NCBI GenBank assembly: GCA_013115125.1
Contig: JABANN010000043.1
Span: 1-64,000 of the forward strand
Length of the DNA: 64,000 nt
Origin: Perkinsus olseni
Lineage: Eukaryota; Perkinsozoa; Perkinsida
Reading direction: 5' to 3'
In this document: piece by piece, positions 11,721-23,100 of the stretch
Position numbering within the stretch: the stretch's first letter is position 1
Layout: every line of letters starts with the position of its first letter
The notes under the pieces: generated by a model
Database searches by the model: none
The model's input: only the letters and a program-made list of their open reading frames with translations
Told to the model about the DNA's origin: nothing
Made by a program: the position numbers and the translations under genes

Positions 11721-13028
11721 TCGTGGGAGCGCTCTCGAGTTTCAGGAGAGGTCGATTGAACACCCTGACTGTTTTCAACTAGTGTTTTCATATCGCGGGT
11801 GAAACTCCACTCCCTCCCGTAGCTGCGACGTCCGAATCCGTTCAGCTTTAGTTTTTTGGCCCGGATTTCGAAGTCCGTATTAACTAACGCAGTGGGAGCG
11901 GAAATTCAGGCCTCACAAGCTCCAAGTTTAAGGACCCCATCAGAAACAAATCGAAGGTCGTTTAGGTGCCAGATGGGCACTGTCCACGAAGGGCTCAATC
12001 GTAGACGCAGCCCGAGTATCGCATAATACGATTCGCATTTGAGTATCATCTTCACCCGGCAAGAAAAGAAGAGCACCCGGCAATCCGAAGTAAAGGCTCA
12101 GGTAACTCGCTGAGTGAGCGACGCATGTCGGAAAACTGCACCGCTTTACGAGCAAGTTTAATGCGGGAGCTGGCGAGAACGACAAAGATACAAGCCAGCC
12201 TGCGGGCGGATACGCGAGGCTAAGAGGAGTCGAATTTGACAACACCCAATATGATCATGTTGAGCAATTTCCACACTTACATGAGAGTTCGAGTTTACCT
12301 GTTCGAGTTAAGTGGAATTTGTTAACATTAGGAACGACAACACTATGAACAAGTCGAATATATCACATGCAAAATTGGAGACAGCAACACAAGTTGTGAT
12401 TCACAAGCACGATTGAGAATACAGGGACAAAACTGAGAGGCTCTCATCCAAGTTCGACAGCGCGTCAATAGGCAAACAGCCTGTACGTCAGTGCCGGTAC
12501 GGTAGTCGGGACCCCTTTATTCACTTCCTTGCAACCAGCTGGTTTCCGACAAGGCTCGCAGATACTCGACAGCATTCGCTGTCCGGAAAACTTCTCGTTG
12601 GTAACAGTTCCATCAGCATGGGTTCTCGCGCGATAATCACCACGGCCGAGATTTCAAGGCTTTTGATCGATCGACGATTTACCCGTTCGAAAATCCAAAA
12701 TCAACTCCAACACTGAGCATCTTGAAGAGCAATAGAAAATAGATGGCAAACAAATCAACCGCCGTTGGTCAACTCAGCCGTGAAACATAGTCAATTTAAT
12801 CTGACAACAAGCACGTAAGATTGCCTTTGCAACGCTTCGCCTAGGGGAGTCCACAAAACTGATTCTTCGGCGAGTTTATCCCTTCTAGGATGGCTCGCAA
12901 TAGATCTAATAATATCGATTCTTCCCTCACTTCACTAACTTCTCGGGTCTCACCCGACCAGCGTGCGCACTCCACAGAATTACGCCATTCTCTCAAGCGT
13001 ACTCTATTGAAGATTTGAATATCAAATC
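11721..13028. other. Spacer without recognised gene
   Basis: Only a weak 101-codon frame on the minus strand (11940-12245) is present. Its translation lacks a recognisable domain and no flanking exon joins to it, so I do not call it. Confidence 0.4.
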
Positions 13029-13286
13029 CTAGTTCTCGTTCGAAACCATTCCACTCGGAACAATTGCTACCTTCGCGGGCTGCTTTTCCTCGTACAGTAT
13101 CTCAGCGCCATAACCGCGGTCCCTCGCCTCCTTTACAATCAGCCGCATGACATCCCTCCAGTCCTTCTCAGAAAAACTGAGAATCCAAAATAGATACGGG
13201 GCGATCAAGCAAACGATGGTGATCATTTTCCATCGGAAATTGCGATGAGCTCGAGCCGCCATATCAGAAAGAATTTCCCACAACAT
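13029..13286 (-). CDS. Small single-TM protein, unknown
   Basis: An 85-codon minus-strand ORF with a plausible internal start at residue 9 (MAARAHRNFRWK). It has a basic N-terminus, one clear hydrophobic segment (ITIVCLIAPYLFWIL, about residues 22-36) and a charged C-terminal half with WRDVMRLIVKEARDRGYG. This layout is typical of small mitochondrial or ER membrane subunits, but I cannot assign a family. It lies 0.6 kb downstream of the BTB-domain gene on the same strand. It could also be one exon of a larger gene. Confidence 0.4.
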   Translation of the reverse strand: MLWEILSDMAARAHRNFRWKMITIVCLIAPYLFWILSFSEKDWRDVMRLIVKEARDRGYGAEILYEEKQPAKVAIVPSGMVSNEN

Positions 13287-13890
13287 CTATCGGAAAATTC
13301 ACGACGGCAGCTCAGTCTCATGATGAGACTCTCATCACTCGCGTCTAGTTGAGAGTGAGCTGTCCATCTCGTGGATCAGCCCCTCTTCTCACTCTTCAAT
13401 CACGAGTCTTAATTTCGGGAGCGTCTTCGACCACCCCTCCTTGGCCATGTTGGCCACTTGTTCCGACTTCAGATTTTTCCACATGTTCGTGTAGACGAAC
13501 CTGAAGCCAAATACACTTCAGAAAACTGAATGAAAATCAGCCACCGGCCGGGAAAGGGTTTCAACGGACCACAGCGAGTGAACCTTCGTCCACGAGAACG
13601 AAGAGGCGATGACAGGAAGGCTTCAAAAATGGAATGATTGCCGACTCTTTCCGAACTTATGGGACCCCCACGGGTGGTTGTCACCCACTGGTTGAGAATG
13701 AGGGGTTTAAGATACCATATTCACGTATCACCTCTTTCGAACCTTTCACCAGCGGAACGAGACAGAAGGCAAGTCGTGATGACCGATACGAAAAAGAGCT
13801 ACACAATTGCCCTTCGACCTCTTGCCTGTTCATATACCGAAACGAGGATACCCCAAATTCTCGATCATAATAATGATTATACAACGCGCC

Positions 13891-15425
13891 CTACTTGAAG
13901 ATTTCCTGAGCGACCAACAACTTCGCCGTTTTCTCAGGCGCTTGGACGATCGCCGTAGTGTTGGCCACGACAGCTTTCGAGATGCTCTGCATCGATCCTG
14001 TATCGAACTTCACAGGAACCTGAAAAAAACACAGATAGATCCTCGGTTCGAATCCTGGGAGAGACACCTAGACCAGATGCAATCAACCCACGTTGGACGA
14101 TCGAAAGGCGCAGTAATCTTCACCCTCCGTCGAGGACAGGCGAAGCAGATTTGGATCCCAATTCTTCAATGTACTGCGGTCTCAAGATTTCCGAATTTGA
14201 AAATTTCACTTTTCAGTATTTAATTTTGAATCAAAAATTTTGATGGGTAAATTTCAAATTTACCCATCAAAATTTTTGATAGTACGCTTTAAAGACGCAA
14301 TTCGGAACGAAGGAAATCGGTTAGCGAATTGAAGGATATCCACGCTCCAGCGTAGATGAATCAGAAGAGAAATCAGATTCTGATTATCAGAAGATATGTC
14401 GCTTGAGCTTCACTCCGGAAAAAAATAAGCAAAAGATTCATCACTCACGTCTGATGGCAGACCAAGCTTTCGGCACTCGTGTCTGATCGAGTCCTCCGTC
14501 ACTTCAATCGGGATCGTAATCTGACCTCGAGCATACCATCCCAGCACATACCTACAAACAAACGACCTCAGTGAAGATCTCGCTCGCCCGATCGATCGAT
14601 TAAAAACAAACTCGTTTTTCTCTGAAAAGTCCGCCTAGTTCCCATTGACTAGGTTTTTCCCGAGATTTTCCGACTTTTTCCGCAAAACTTTTCAATTGCC
14701 AACTCACTGGAACAGCTCAGGCTGGGCCTCGTTAAGGTCCACGACGCCTCCTTCTCCCTGCTGATCATCGAGTCTTTTACTGAGCAAGGTCGGTGGTCGA
14801 GCGTCAAGCTCAGATACTAGGAGGGAATGCCGACGACCTCTAACGTCAATTTCGATGTAATCCTGAGGATACAAAAAATGAAGAAAAATAACCGCTTCGC
14901 TCCGCCCTACTCCGCTGGATGCTCCCGAGACTGCTGAGCGGTCAGAGATTTTCCTCCTTTTCGGATTGTTGGTGGATGATCGTCCTGCGAAAATGATAAT
15001 ATCTTTCATCACTGTGTTACCCATGCATGGTCGGCCGAGCAAAGACACGAGAAGGCACTGTAAAAATTCAAGCCAATCCGGACTAGTAATTCAAGCACCG
15101 AAGTATCTTTTCCTAGCTCGCATCTGCACTGAGGCCGTCCTCAAGCTGCAGGATATTTATATGTCAGAGAGTCAGTGTAGCGACTCATTGCTTACTCCTC
15201 TGGTCCGTCCCCGAGACCGAATGACGACTATCATCGCCCACTGTACCTAAACCAACCTTCATATCGCTAACCACAGCGACTAAGATGCCCACCTGTGATA
15301 ACCCCATCAGAGTTTTCTTCCTTTATTTTAGCAATAGCGGCACCTGATGGAGTTTGCTGCTGCTGCTGCTGCTGCTGCTGACCGGAGCCGTTAGGCGGCG
15401 GGGTGGCGGCGGAGGGAGTCGGCAT
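13891..15425 (-). CDS. BTB/T1 (KCTD-like) domain protein
   Basis: Exons I can join in frame: start exon with MPTPSAATPPPNGSG, a run of nine Gln and KIKEENSDG; a basic exon (NNPKRRKISDRSAVSG); 14708-14862; 14449-14551; 13891-14019. The third and fourth encode a tetramerisation-type BTB domain: DYIEIDVRGRRHSLLVSEL, RPPTLLSKRLDD, VVDLNEAQPELFQYVLGW, then ECRKLGLPSD. This matches the T1/KCTD pattern of a beta strand, a 'DPELF..IL' helix and a final 'LGLP' helix. Such domains form oligomers and often serve as cullin-3 adaptors; that role is inferred. The tail VPVKFDTGSMQSISK to the stop is not recognised. Introns include a 48-nt family II intron (14863-14910) and one carrying a perfect 25-bp inverted repeat. 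An upstream Met would add a signal-like MKLLLLSTAVLV; I prefer the internal start. Confidence 0.65.
14230..14280. repeat. Perfect 25-bp inverted repeat inside a BTB-gene intron
   Basis: 14230-14254 and 14256-14280 are exact reverse complements with one base between them (left arm begins ATCAAAAATTTTGATGGG). It lies between the last two exons of the BTB gene, so the transcript intron would carry a long stem. Confidence 0.75.
14863..14910 (-). repeat. Family II intron, 48 nt (BTB gene)
   Basis: Read on the gene strand it starts GTAGGGCGGAGCGAAGCGG, continues T-rich and ends ATCCTCAG. Removing it joins ...ASSG to DYIEID in frame. The core GGCGGAGCGAAG recurs in introns of at least three other genes here. 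Confidence 0.7.
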
Positions 15426-15875
15426 AACCAGGACGGCCGTAGACAATAAAAGAAGCTTCACGGAGACAGCTTCATGATCACGTCTTGAGTTTACATACTG
15501 TACTCATCATTATTCTAATCTACTATCGTACTTTCCGAAAATCATGTTCACGAATTATGTGAGTATCTCATGAATCCATTCAGGGCAAGCCTTCCCCTTC
15601 AGAATGATGCCGAGAGACGGTCCAGCTATTCGCGCAATTTCCCAAAAAGATGACGTTGATAGGGGTGGCTGAAAGAGGTTAACCTCGCTGTACTGGGAGA
15701 AACGATTACATTTTTCATGCAGCGCAGTCGATAAGAAAGTCGCAGGTTCCGAGTGGTGAACCTCCTACATAGAAGCGCCATTTAATGACTACCAAAAAAT
15801 GTTCCTTTTCGATTTTCCCATTTGCCGTATAGCGAGATTCACAAGCTCTCTTGTGAACTTTTTCGCTCATCTCGC

Positions 15876-16274
15876 TCAAGGATGCCTGAGATGAAGTAGA
15901 GAGGCAGTTAGCAGCTCCACAATTGACATCTTACTCTTCCGAAGCAGCAGTTCGAACTCCCGCGAAGGTTCGCAGGGAATCGCAAAACCCCCCCCCACAA
16001 TAACGTCTGGTATCGATTCATCGATACCTTTCTCCACGACGAAGAAGTCCTCCTGATAAAGCTTGGAACTTGTCCTTTCTTTGGGAGGGGGGTGATGGCG
16101 TCGAGAGAACAAAAAAATGTGAGACGATAAGCTTCGCTCCGCCGCTTCTTCCATCCAATGGACTAGAAAGCACAGCCAGTAGTTGACGGCGTCGTCTCGA
16201 CTCAGTTCGAATGATGCAGTCAGCAGTCGGTGCGCATCAATCAATAAAATTCCCATTGTCAGCATTGGAGTCAC
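15876..16274 (-). CDS. Possible small gene, unknown product
   Basis: A minus-strand frame reads MTPMLTMGILLIDAHRLL and, further on, EDFFVVEKGIDESIPDVI and ELLLRKSKMSIVELLTASL before the stop. Both ends have natural protein composition. The middle contains a family II word (GGCGGAGCGAAGC) followed by a T-rich stretch, so it is probably an intron with its donor near GTGCTTTCTAG. I do not recognise the product. The coordinates give the uninterrupted open frame, not a confirmed exon set. Confidence 0.35.
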   Translation of the reverse strand: MTPMLTMGILLIDAHRLLTASFELSRDDAVNYWLCFLVHWMEEAAERSLSSHIFLFSRRHHPPPKERTSSKLYQEDFFVVEKGIDESIPDVIVGGGFAIPCEPSREFELLLRKSKMSIVELLTASLLHLRHP

Positions 16275-16329
16275 CCTTACGGACCCGGAAGTTTCTAGTT
16301 GCGTCCGCTGTCCCTAGTACGTAGAAGCA

Positions 16330-16635
16330 ATGTCTGGTGGCTCTAATTCGGGAATGATTGATCGAGCTCATAGCCTGCAAACCTACTGTAACTCGAAAAC
16401 TATCCCGTTTGCGTCTCTCCATGGACCACAACTCATCGCTCTTCTCAACCAGCGGTTACGATACGGATACGGTTTTGACACGGAGCTTGACATCCCATAC
16501 TACTATGTGGGCCATATGCTTCACGCCTTGGCTGTGAGGCATACGACCAAAAGACCTCTACACGTAACCGAGTTTCACAACATACCACGCGAAGCTCGAA
16601 AAAGACAGCTTAACACCGCTGTAACCACCGATTAA
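16330..16635 (+). CDS. Possible 101-residue protein, unknown
   Basis: An intact ORF that begins MSGGSNSGMIDRAHSLQ and contains PYYYVGHMLHALAVRH. It diverges from the minus-strand frame that starts 56 nt to the left. It has no signal peptide, membrane segment or motif I know. Amino-acid use is plausible for a real protein, but nothing else supports it. Confidence 0.25.
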   Translation: MSGGSNSGMIDRAHSLQTYCNSKTIPFASLHGPQLIALLNQRLRYGYGFDTELDIPYYYVGHMLHALAVRHTTKRPLHVTEFHNIPREARKRQLNTAVTTD

Positions 16636-16732
16636 GCCCAAACGAAATAAGGAAAGTGATGAAAAATGGATGAGCCATCATTATTTCTACCTCACAGAAA
16701 AATGTCCCAGAGAGAAATGTCGGTTCCCCGAA

Positions 16733-17491
16733 TCAGCCATACAATGGAGCGATAGCGACGAATTTATGAACGCTGAATTTCTTCCTCTTGCCTGCTTCGT
16801 CCATATACTCACCATCCCGCTCGAAAGAGATATCGTAGAACCACCCGTTCTCAAGCCTCTTTATTAGGATACTTTGCTTGACCTTCAAATTAAAATTAGG
16901 ATCGTTCGTGTCTAACTCTTCAGTGGCACTCATAAGAAGTTTATTCCTATTAGCCTTGCCATGAAGACTATACCAATTGGGAGACCAAGCTTCTTTTCCC
17001 TTGAAAAAGACATGGGTATAAGATGGCAGGTAAGCCTCGCCCTCGGAGTACTTGGTAGTTTCATCCACACCGGGAGCTGGGGTCAGCTCAGCTACTGACC
17101 CAGAGAGTCCCAAACCACAGAGAGTTAACCCGCTGACCGTCACAGTGACATTCGGCACTCCAGGCGTGTCACTTTCAATCACATCAAGCTCTACTCCTAC
17201 GGATCCACCACGACCGACTGTGGATGTGATCCGGAATGCGGCACGCTCTTGGTACCTGCCGTCCGCGTTGATACCCCTCATGTTGTAGAGACAGCCGCCC
17301 TTGGGAATGTGGACGTAACCGGTGGGTTCCCTTTGCGGACCGGTACCACCTTTGCAACGCGCGGGGTAATCAGCGGTAACTTGAAAAGGGAGCACTGGTT
17401 GCCCTTGCACCATGATGGAGGCGGAGAGCGTAAGTATGCGGTAGAGCCTCTCCTTGAAGCAGGAATTACCAGAGCTGGCGGTAAAAGCCAT
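16733..17491 (-). CDS. Secreted lineage-specific protein SP3
   Basis: The third member of the secreted family, on the opposite strand and 12 kb from the tandem pair. The start at 17491 (MAFTASSGNSC) gives a hydrophobic N-terminus (RILTLSASIMV) followed by VTADYPARC, the second Cys in CLYNMRG, RYQERAAFRITS, ELDVIESDTPG, VTVTVSG, GWFYDISFERDGEYMD and the terminal LYG, all aligned with SP2. The ORF extends upstream to 17575, but that extension has no counterpart in the other copies. The 'PGHDG' block of SP1 and SP2 is changed here to GRGGS. Intronless like the others. Function unknown. Confidence 0.75.
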   Translation of the reverse strand: MAFTASSGNSCFKERLYRILTLSASIMVQGQPVLPFQVTADYPARCKGGTGPQREPTGYVHIPKGGCLYNMRGINADGRYQERAAFRITSTVGRGGSVGVELDVIESDTPGVPNVTVTVSGLTLCGLGLSGSVAELTPAPGVDETTKYSEGEAYLPSYTHVFFKGKEAWSPNWYSLHGKANRNKLLMSATEELDTNDPNFNLKVKQSILIKRLENGWFYDISFERDGEYMDEAGKRKKFSVHKFVAIAPLYG

Positions 17492-17575
17492 CAAAAAAAG
17501 CGCGTCAACTCGACTGAGTAATATGGGGTCTTTCAGGCAATGCAGGTCTGTTGGAACAAAGCCAACTCGAGTCAT

Positions 17576-19622
17576 TGGAGAAAACCGCCCCGGAAATGCG
17601 CTAACCGCTGTTCACCTTCAATCCAAGTGCAACTCGAAGTAGTACGGGGAGCTGGCAGTTCAAGCTCGTGACAGCGGAGACAGGCTGACGCGAAACGGGT
17701 AGGAAAGCAATCTACAGCGCTCGCACGCAGATACAAGGAAGCAGAATGGTCGAACCACCGTGGGGCCTAACTTGCACTATGAACTGGCTTTGAGTCAGCT
17801 GTCATATTCATAGAGGACGTGGACCGCAAGCTCACGTCAAAACATACCACGGTAACAGTGGCGCCGTTGTATTTTCTCACCACGACGCAGAGACATCAGC
17901 CTGTCATCCCGCCTCCGTCCCGCGGGACAGGATCTACAGAGGTGACACACAGTGTGTCACACAGTTGTCGGCTAGAGGGTCAAGTACGACGACCAGAAAT
18001 CAAGGCCCTGACTCGAGAACAAGTGGGCTCTTCCCGGGTCGTGCAACAAATGAGGGCCCCATTTGTCATTTCCAGGCCTCATAATGAGGCCGGTCAAATC
18101 TCGGAATCCAAGACACCGATCGTAGGCCAGAAGAGCTTATGGCTGAAATCCGAGACCCGGTACCCAACGGAAGGCAGTGTCCCCGGGGACAGTCCCCGGG
18201 GACAGCGCATGGCGAGCAAAACCTTCAACCTCGGGTTTTGGTTACCAGCTTTGGATGGTGAAAATCGCTCTCACGTGTTCGTTTTCCCATTTTGGCCCGT
18301 GCTCTGGTTGAAGCAGGTATGAAAAGGTGTGGTGGTGACCAGGTGTCCTTGGAAGGTCTCAAGTGGCAGTAACTGCCACGCAAACTGTTTACGTCCTCAC
18401 AACGAAACCTTTCTCTCGGCGAGAGAAGGATTCCAGTTGGGTAGGCAAGATGAAACTTCCAATACGCGAGAGACCCTCATCTATTGCAAGTCACCTCTCC
18501 TTCTAAGCTCCGAAAGATTCGAAACATGCCCCGAACTTCTGTGTGCCGCTGCCACTGACTATCGGCAGTGACTGCCGGGCAGTCTGCAACTGGCAGCTGT
18601 GGGTAAACTTTTCCAGCCTCGCGCTTGATAGTTACCACCAACGCTAGGCTGGTAGGCGACTCGAGAATCTCACTACGGTTTTGATATTAAACCAGAAGTT
18701 AATGTTAATGGAAGATAATAAGTTCTCTATAGTTTCATCTATTATCTTCTTACTCCGCTATTCTCTAGTTTTCTATTTTCTCTACGAAATTCGGCAGCGC
18801 TCATCATCATCATTAGAACTGCAGCTCGGCACTGTCTTGGTGAAAAAGGCCACCCAACTTTGAAAGATAACGCAAAGACCCTCTCACAACTTAGCACTTT
18901 CATTAGAGCAGCGAAAATTCCTGGGAGAGCGCCCTTTGGCGCGTTTACTCTGATATTGCGAGGCTAACCTCAGCCAGGTAACCTCAAACGGTACGTTAGA
19001 GAAGCCGCTGTGCAACTTAGGCATGCAAGACGCCTTCCGCGATGTACTCGGCGATGGACGAGTAACGAAATGGCGATGGACCCACTCTTGGACCACACAG
19101 CTCGTACGAGGCAGACAAGGAAGAAGACGTTAAGGCAACCAAAACGATGAAGACGATAATGGAATATTGAGGTCATGGTTGAGCGTGGGAAGCTGCTTAG
19201 AGCAGTACAGCTCCATGGGGGAATCGTCATAGACAGTCGAGGAACGAAAACGTAGTGAATGAATTCATGCTTTGGGCAATTTCTGACCAGATCTCATCCC
19301 AGGCAACTCCATACGAAGTTCCCCCGTAATCCAACTGCAACGTTATCTCGCGCAAAATCGATCACCTGGGCGTGCGCGGTCTTTTCCCTGACTCGACCAA
19401 TCGGGTGTGTTGATTGATAAACGGACGGACTAGCGGAGCTCGCTATGCCAAGCCGTTAACTGGACATATCCAGTGCGCCTGGTTCGCGCCAGTTCAGACC
19501 TCAGGCGCGGCAATTTTCCGTTCAAAAATACTTTCAGCAGCAGTGAGCTGCTTTCCACAAAATTTACAGAAACCGGCCAACTCCTAAATCGCACCTCTCG
19601 AGAATTGCGATCATTTTCCTCA
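17576..19622. other. Spacer without recognised gene
   Basis: The longest frame (17819-18322, plus strand) has no domain-like pattern. Two palindromic repeats lie here: GTGACACAC/GTGTGTCAC (17942-17960), and two copies of GTCCCCGGGGACA in tandem (18179-18204). Nothing else is supportable. Confidence 0.4.
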
Positions 19623-20031
19623 TCAGATTTCCAATTTTTCATCCGCCCCCTCACTACTACCGGCATACTCAAACTGCTCCAGGGTGGATGCAGACTGAAC
19701 CTCCACAATCTCTCCATGTTTGAGGAAATGCAAGAGAGCAAGTTGCCAAGATCTGACGAGGGTAGTTCTCCCCAATCCGATACCATCCCATCCGTTTGAA
19801 CTTTCACAACAAAACAAGCTTCGCTCCGCTAGTACGTATATTGCAGTCCTTGGTAGAGACACAGTAGAAACGTGAACGAAAGAAGAAAGGTGGTAAATTG
19901 TCGTAGAGCCGTATCTTAGAACCTGACAAGATACAGAATAGGTCGCATCAAGAAACAAATTAGTCGGCGAATACAGCAAGAACATTCGGTACCGTCATCA
20001 ATTCGCCCGGCATCGGAACGCCGAATTTTTC
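19623..20031 (-). CDS. Possible FKBP-like small protein
   Basis: The 3' part reads LVRSWQLALLHFLKHGEIVE, then QFEYAGSSEG and a short tail to the stop at 19623. This resembles the FKBP-type prolyl isomerase pattern 'VI.GWD.al..M..GE.a...i...yaYG', but it is only a partial match and the N-terminal strands are unclear. An upstream segment with YGSTTIYHLSSFVH could belong to it, with a family II word (AGCGGAGCGAAGC) between them suggesting an intron. It is tail-to-head with LSG1, about 130 nt away. The exon set is unresolved. Confidence 0.3.
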
Positions 20032-20165
20032 CCTCTTTTTTCAAACAAGAAAACCGGTTGTTTTTCACCACTTACAATCTCGACGTATTCGCGCGAGTGG
20101 CTGATGAATCCTCAAAGCAAAAACGCCAAAATCCATCCCGATCGTCCCTCTACTACCTCCCCTGC

Positions 20166-23100
20166 TCAGTGTCTCGTATCAGTATTACACCCGTATGGGT
20201 CCTGCAATCGCCGGCTGGTCCTTCCTCGGGATCCTGGGTTGAGCACCGCCGAGGACGGAGATATTTTCGAGGCGAGTGACGCTGACACTCTAGCTGCATC
20301 ATCATACAACGATCCTTGAGCCTGCTTATCTGCCACGACGAAAAACGTCATCAAAAAATCGCTTCGCTCCGCCTACTTTTTCCCGCTTTTTTCATCGCCA
20401 TCCTCATCGCCCTCTTCGTGGGCTTCCTGTTGGTCGTGGAACGTTCAGTCCCTTCCTCGGTCGCATCTTCCGCCTCATCCGCATTGCCCCTTGACTGCAG
20501 GAACTCATGGAGCTCCTTCAGCTCCAGCGCCTGAGCGAACGAATCTTCCTCAATACATACACTTTGTGACGATCAAAATGCGTCATGCAGTAATTAGGCA
20601 ACTACGCCACATCAAATTTCTGATAAAATTTTCTGACCAAAACTTCTGCTGCAAAATTTTTGGAATGAGGTTACTGTGCCACGCGAAGTGAGAAGGCCAC
20701 GCATGAAGGATTCCCCACCCACCACAATTTACTACCATCTCATCCTCAGCTAACCCATCATCATCAGTTGCATCCAGCGGAGGCTCGCTGCTGTCATCTA
20801 TCGTCGCTTGGTTGGTGGGACAGGAAGCATCTTCCGAGGTCGGATCCTTGCTCGGTGCAAAGCCAGGAGGATACTCGTAATGAGTGATACCTGGCGTATT
20901 ATGAAATATACGACATAATCGATCAACCGTTTCATATACAACTTCAATATAGTCTGCTTCCTACCGCTCAACTCGTATACCACTTGCAACGAAAAAAATG
21001 CGACCGGGAAACACCAGCGGAAAATGTGAAAATCTCGAAAATGAGGATGGTAAATAAATAATTGAAAAAACTGAAAACTTGAAATTATATTATACTCTAA
21101 TCGAATAGGAGAAGGGCACCACAAAAAATACGGGGATAGAGAAAATACTACCGCGACGAGGACATTGGCAATCTCGCGAGAAGCTCCTGAAATAGTCAAC
21201 GCTGATTCGCTGATCTTTCATCACGTCATTCGTCCCAAAACTCCCGATGTGAATCGAGTGGCATACTTCCAACTAGAATCTTCATACTGCGGCCGACTTT
21301 TCAGCCGATCGGTAGATATGACTTCACTACTCCCACTCACGTCCAATGCAATAATCCCGTAGCACCACTCGAGCCGCCGCGTACTCGTCGGGGACCCTAA
21401 AAAACAACAAAAATAAATATTCCTGCAGATTTGCCATACCAACTTTTACCCTAATTTCAGGAATTTCTTATACCGCACGGCATAGGCCGAAAGAAGCGCT
21501 CGAGTTCTCCCCAACCTCCGGAAATTCAGAGTGCAGTAATCAGCACATTTGTAGTGCTCCAACAACCTGAAACGAGGGCCATAAGAGCAAATCGATCACC
21601 AGGGCGCGCGCTACTTGTCCAGCCCAACCTTCTCAATAATCAGGTCGATGGACGGCCTGTAATCTCTGAGATAATCAATCGGTACAGTACCTAAAATTCC
21701 GAAATTCCCGCAAGAAAATTACCCCAATTGAAGTAGTATCTCAGCGTATCTTAGGTCGACCCATGCTCGACGCGCCTTACCACTGACAACAAGATCCGCC
21801 TTGCTTCGCACCGCCGTCGGGAACACAAGCCCGGGACAATCACAAAGTTGTATAGGATTTCCACCCGCCTTATCTTCTGTTATCTAACAAGCTCATGTGA
21901 TTAGCGCTCGCCCAGCTGATCGATTTGTCTCACCAGCTCGAGAGTTTGCAGGTGCTTAGTCTTGCCGGGCTGTCGGGACATGGACACCTTCTTGGCACCC
22001 CACAATGCGTTGATCACCGTACCTGAGGTTGATAGGCTTCAAGATACGTCACAACTTGACCTAAAGATACGCTCTGATATATAACCTAGGGGCAATCCAA
22101 AATTGACCTAAAGATACGCTTTCACTCAACCTAAAGATACGCTTTCACTCAACCTAAAGATACGCTTTCACTCAACCTAAAGATACGCGCAGGTTGAACG
22201 AAAAAACTTGTGATGATTCGATGATATCATTCCGATACTCCGATACGTGATAGAAAGATACGCTCGAGGTCAACCTAAAGATACGGCTCACTAGTAAAAA
22301 GATATTATTACTTTTTCCGACATTCGGGAATCCAACCATACCAATAGTGACTTTATCATCATAACGCGCCGCATACTCCTTCAGAAGGTCCATCAGGCCC
22401 TCCACGGTGAGAACCTGAAGATATTTTTATAATCTACCTGGCACATTGCAAGGTTGAAAGATACTCCCTAGATACCTAGCATCATGTGATGTGAGAAAGG
22501 TCGCATCACAATCATATGGAATAGATCTCATGGCTCTTTACAGACTCGAAAGATACTCTTCACACTACTACTATATACAACAGGTTGCTATGGCACATTA
22601 CAAGCTTGAAAGATACCCAAACGTTCTCACGCTACGATCTTCGAGAAGTTCCTTGTTACTACATCGCTATCATCATCCTTAATCCCCTTCCCCAAAGCCG
22701 CCTTGTGGTCTGCTGAGGTTAACTCTTGTGGCTCCTGAAAGACAAAGATAATATTCATGCATGTCAATCATGAAAAAGGTCGGGAAAATGGATATACATC
22801 GCAAGTCGAATGAGGTGAGAATTTGAGGACCCGCAAATTTTCACGCACGAAAGCGCCCTTCAAACCGCCCACCGTAAGAACAATATTCTACCAGGTTGAT
22901 GCTGGTTAAAAACGTGAAAAAAGATACTCCAAGAAGCGCTTCCACAGTCTCCATTTCCTCGACATGAACAACCATCTGCCCTTCCTTCGAATCTTCAAAG
23001 ATACTATGACGAGCTAGCGAGGAAAAATCTTTACTGTGAGTTAAGGTCGAGCTACGAATGGACCAAGTTGAATAAGAGTATCTTTCAAGATGCAAAATCC

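Noticed and set aside
17819-18322. 167-codon plus-strand ORF beside SP3
   Set aside because: It translates palindromic repeats and shows no protein-like pattern; likely chance.
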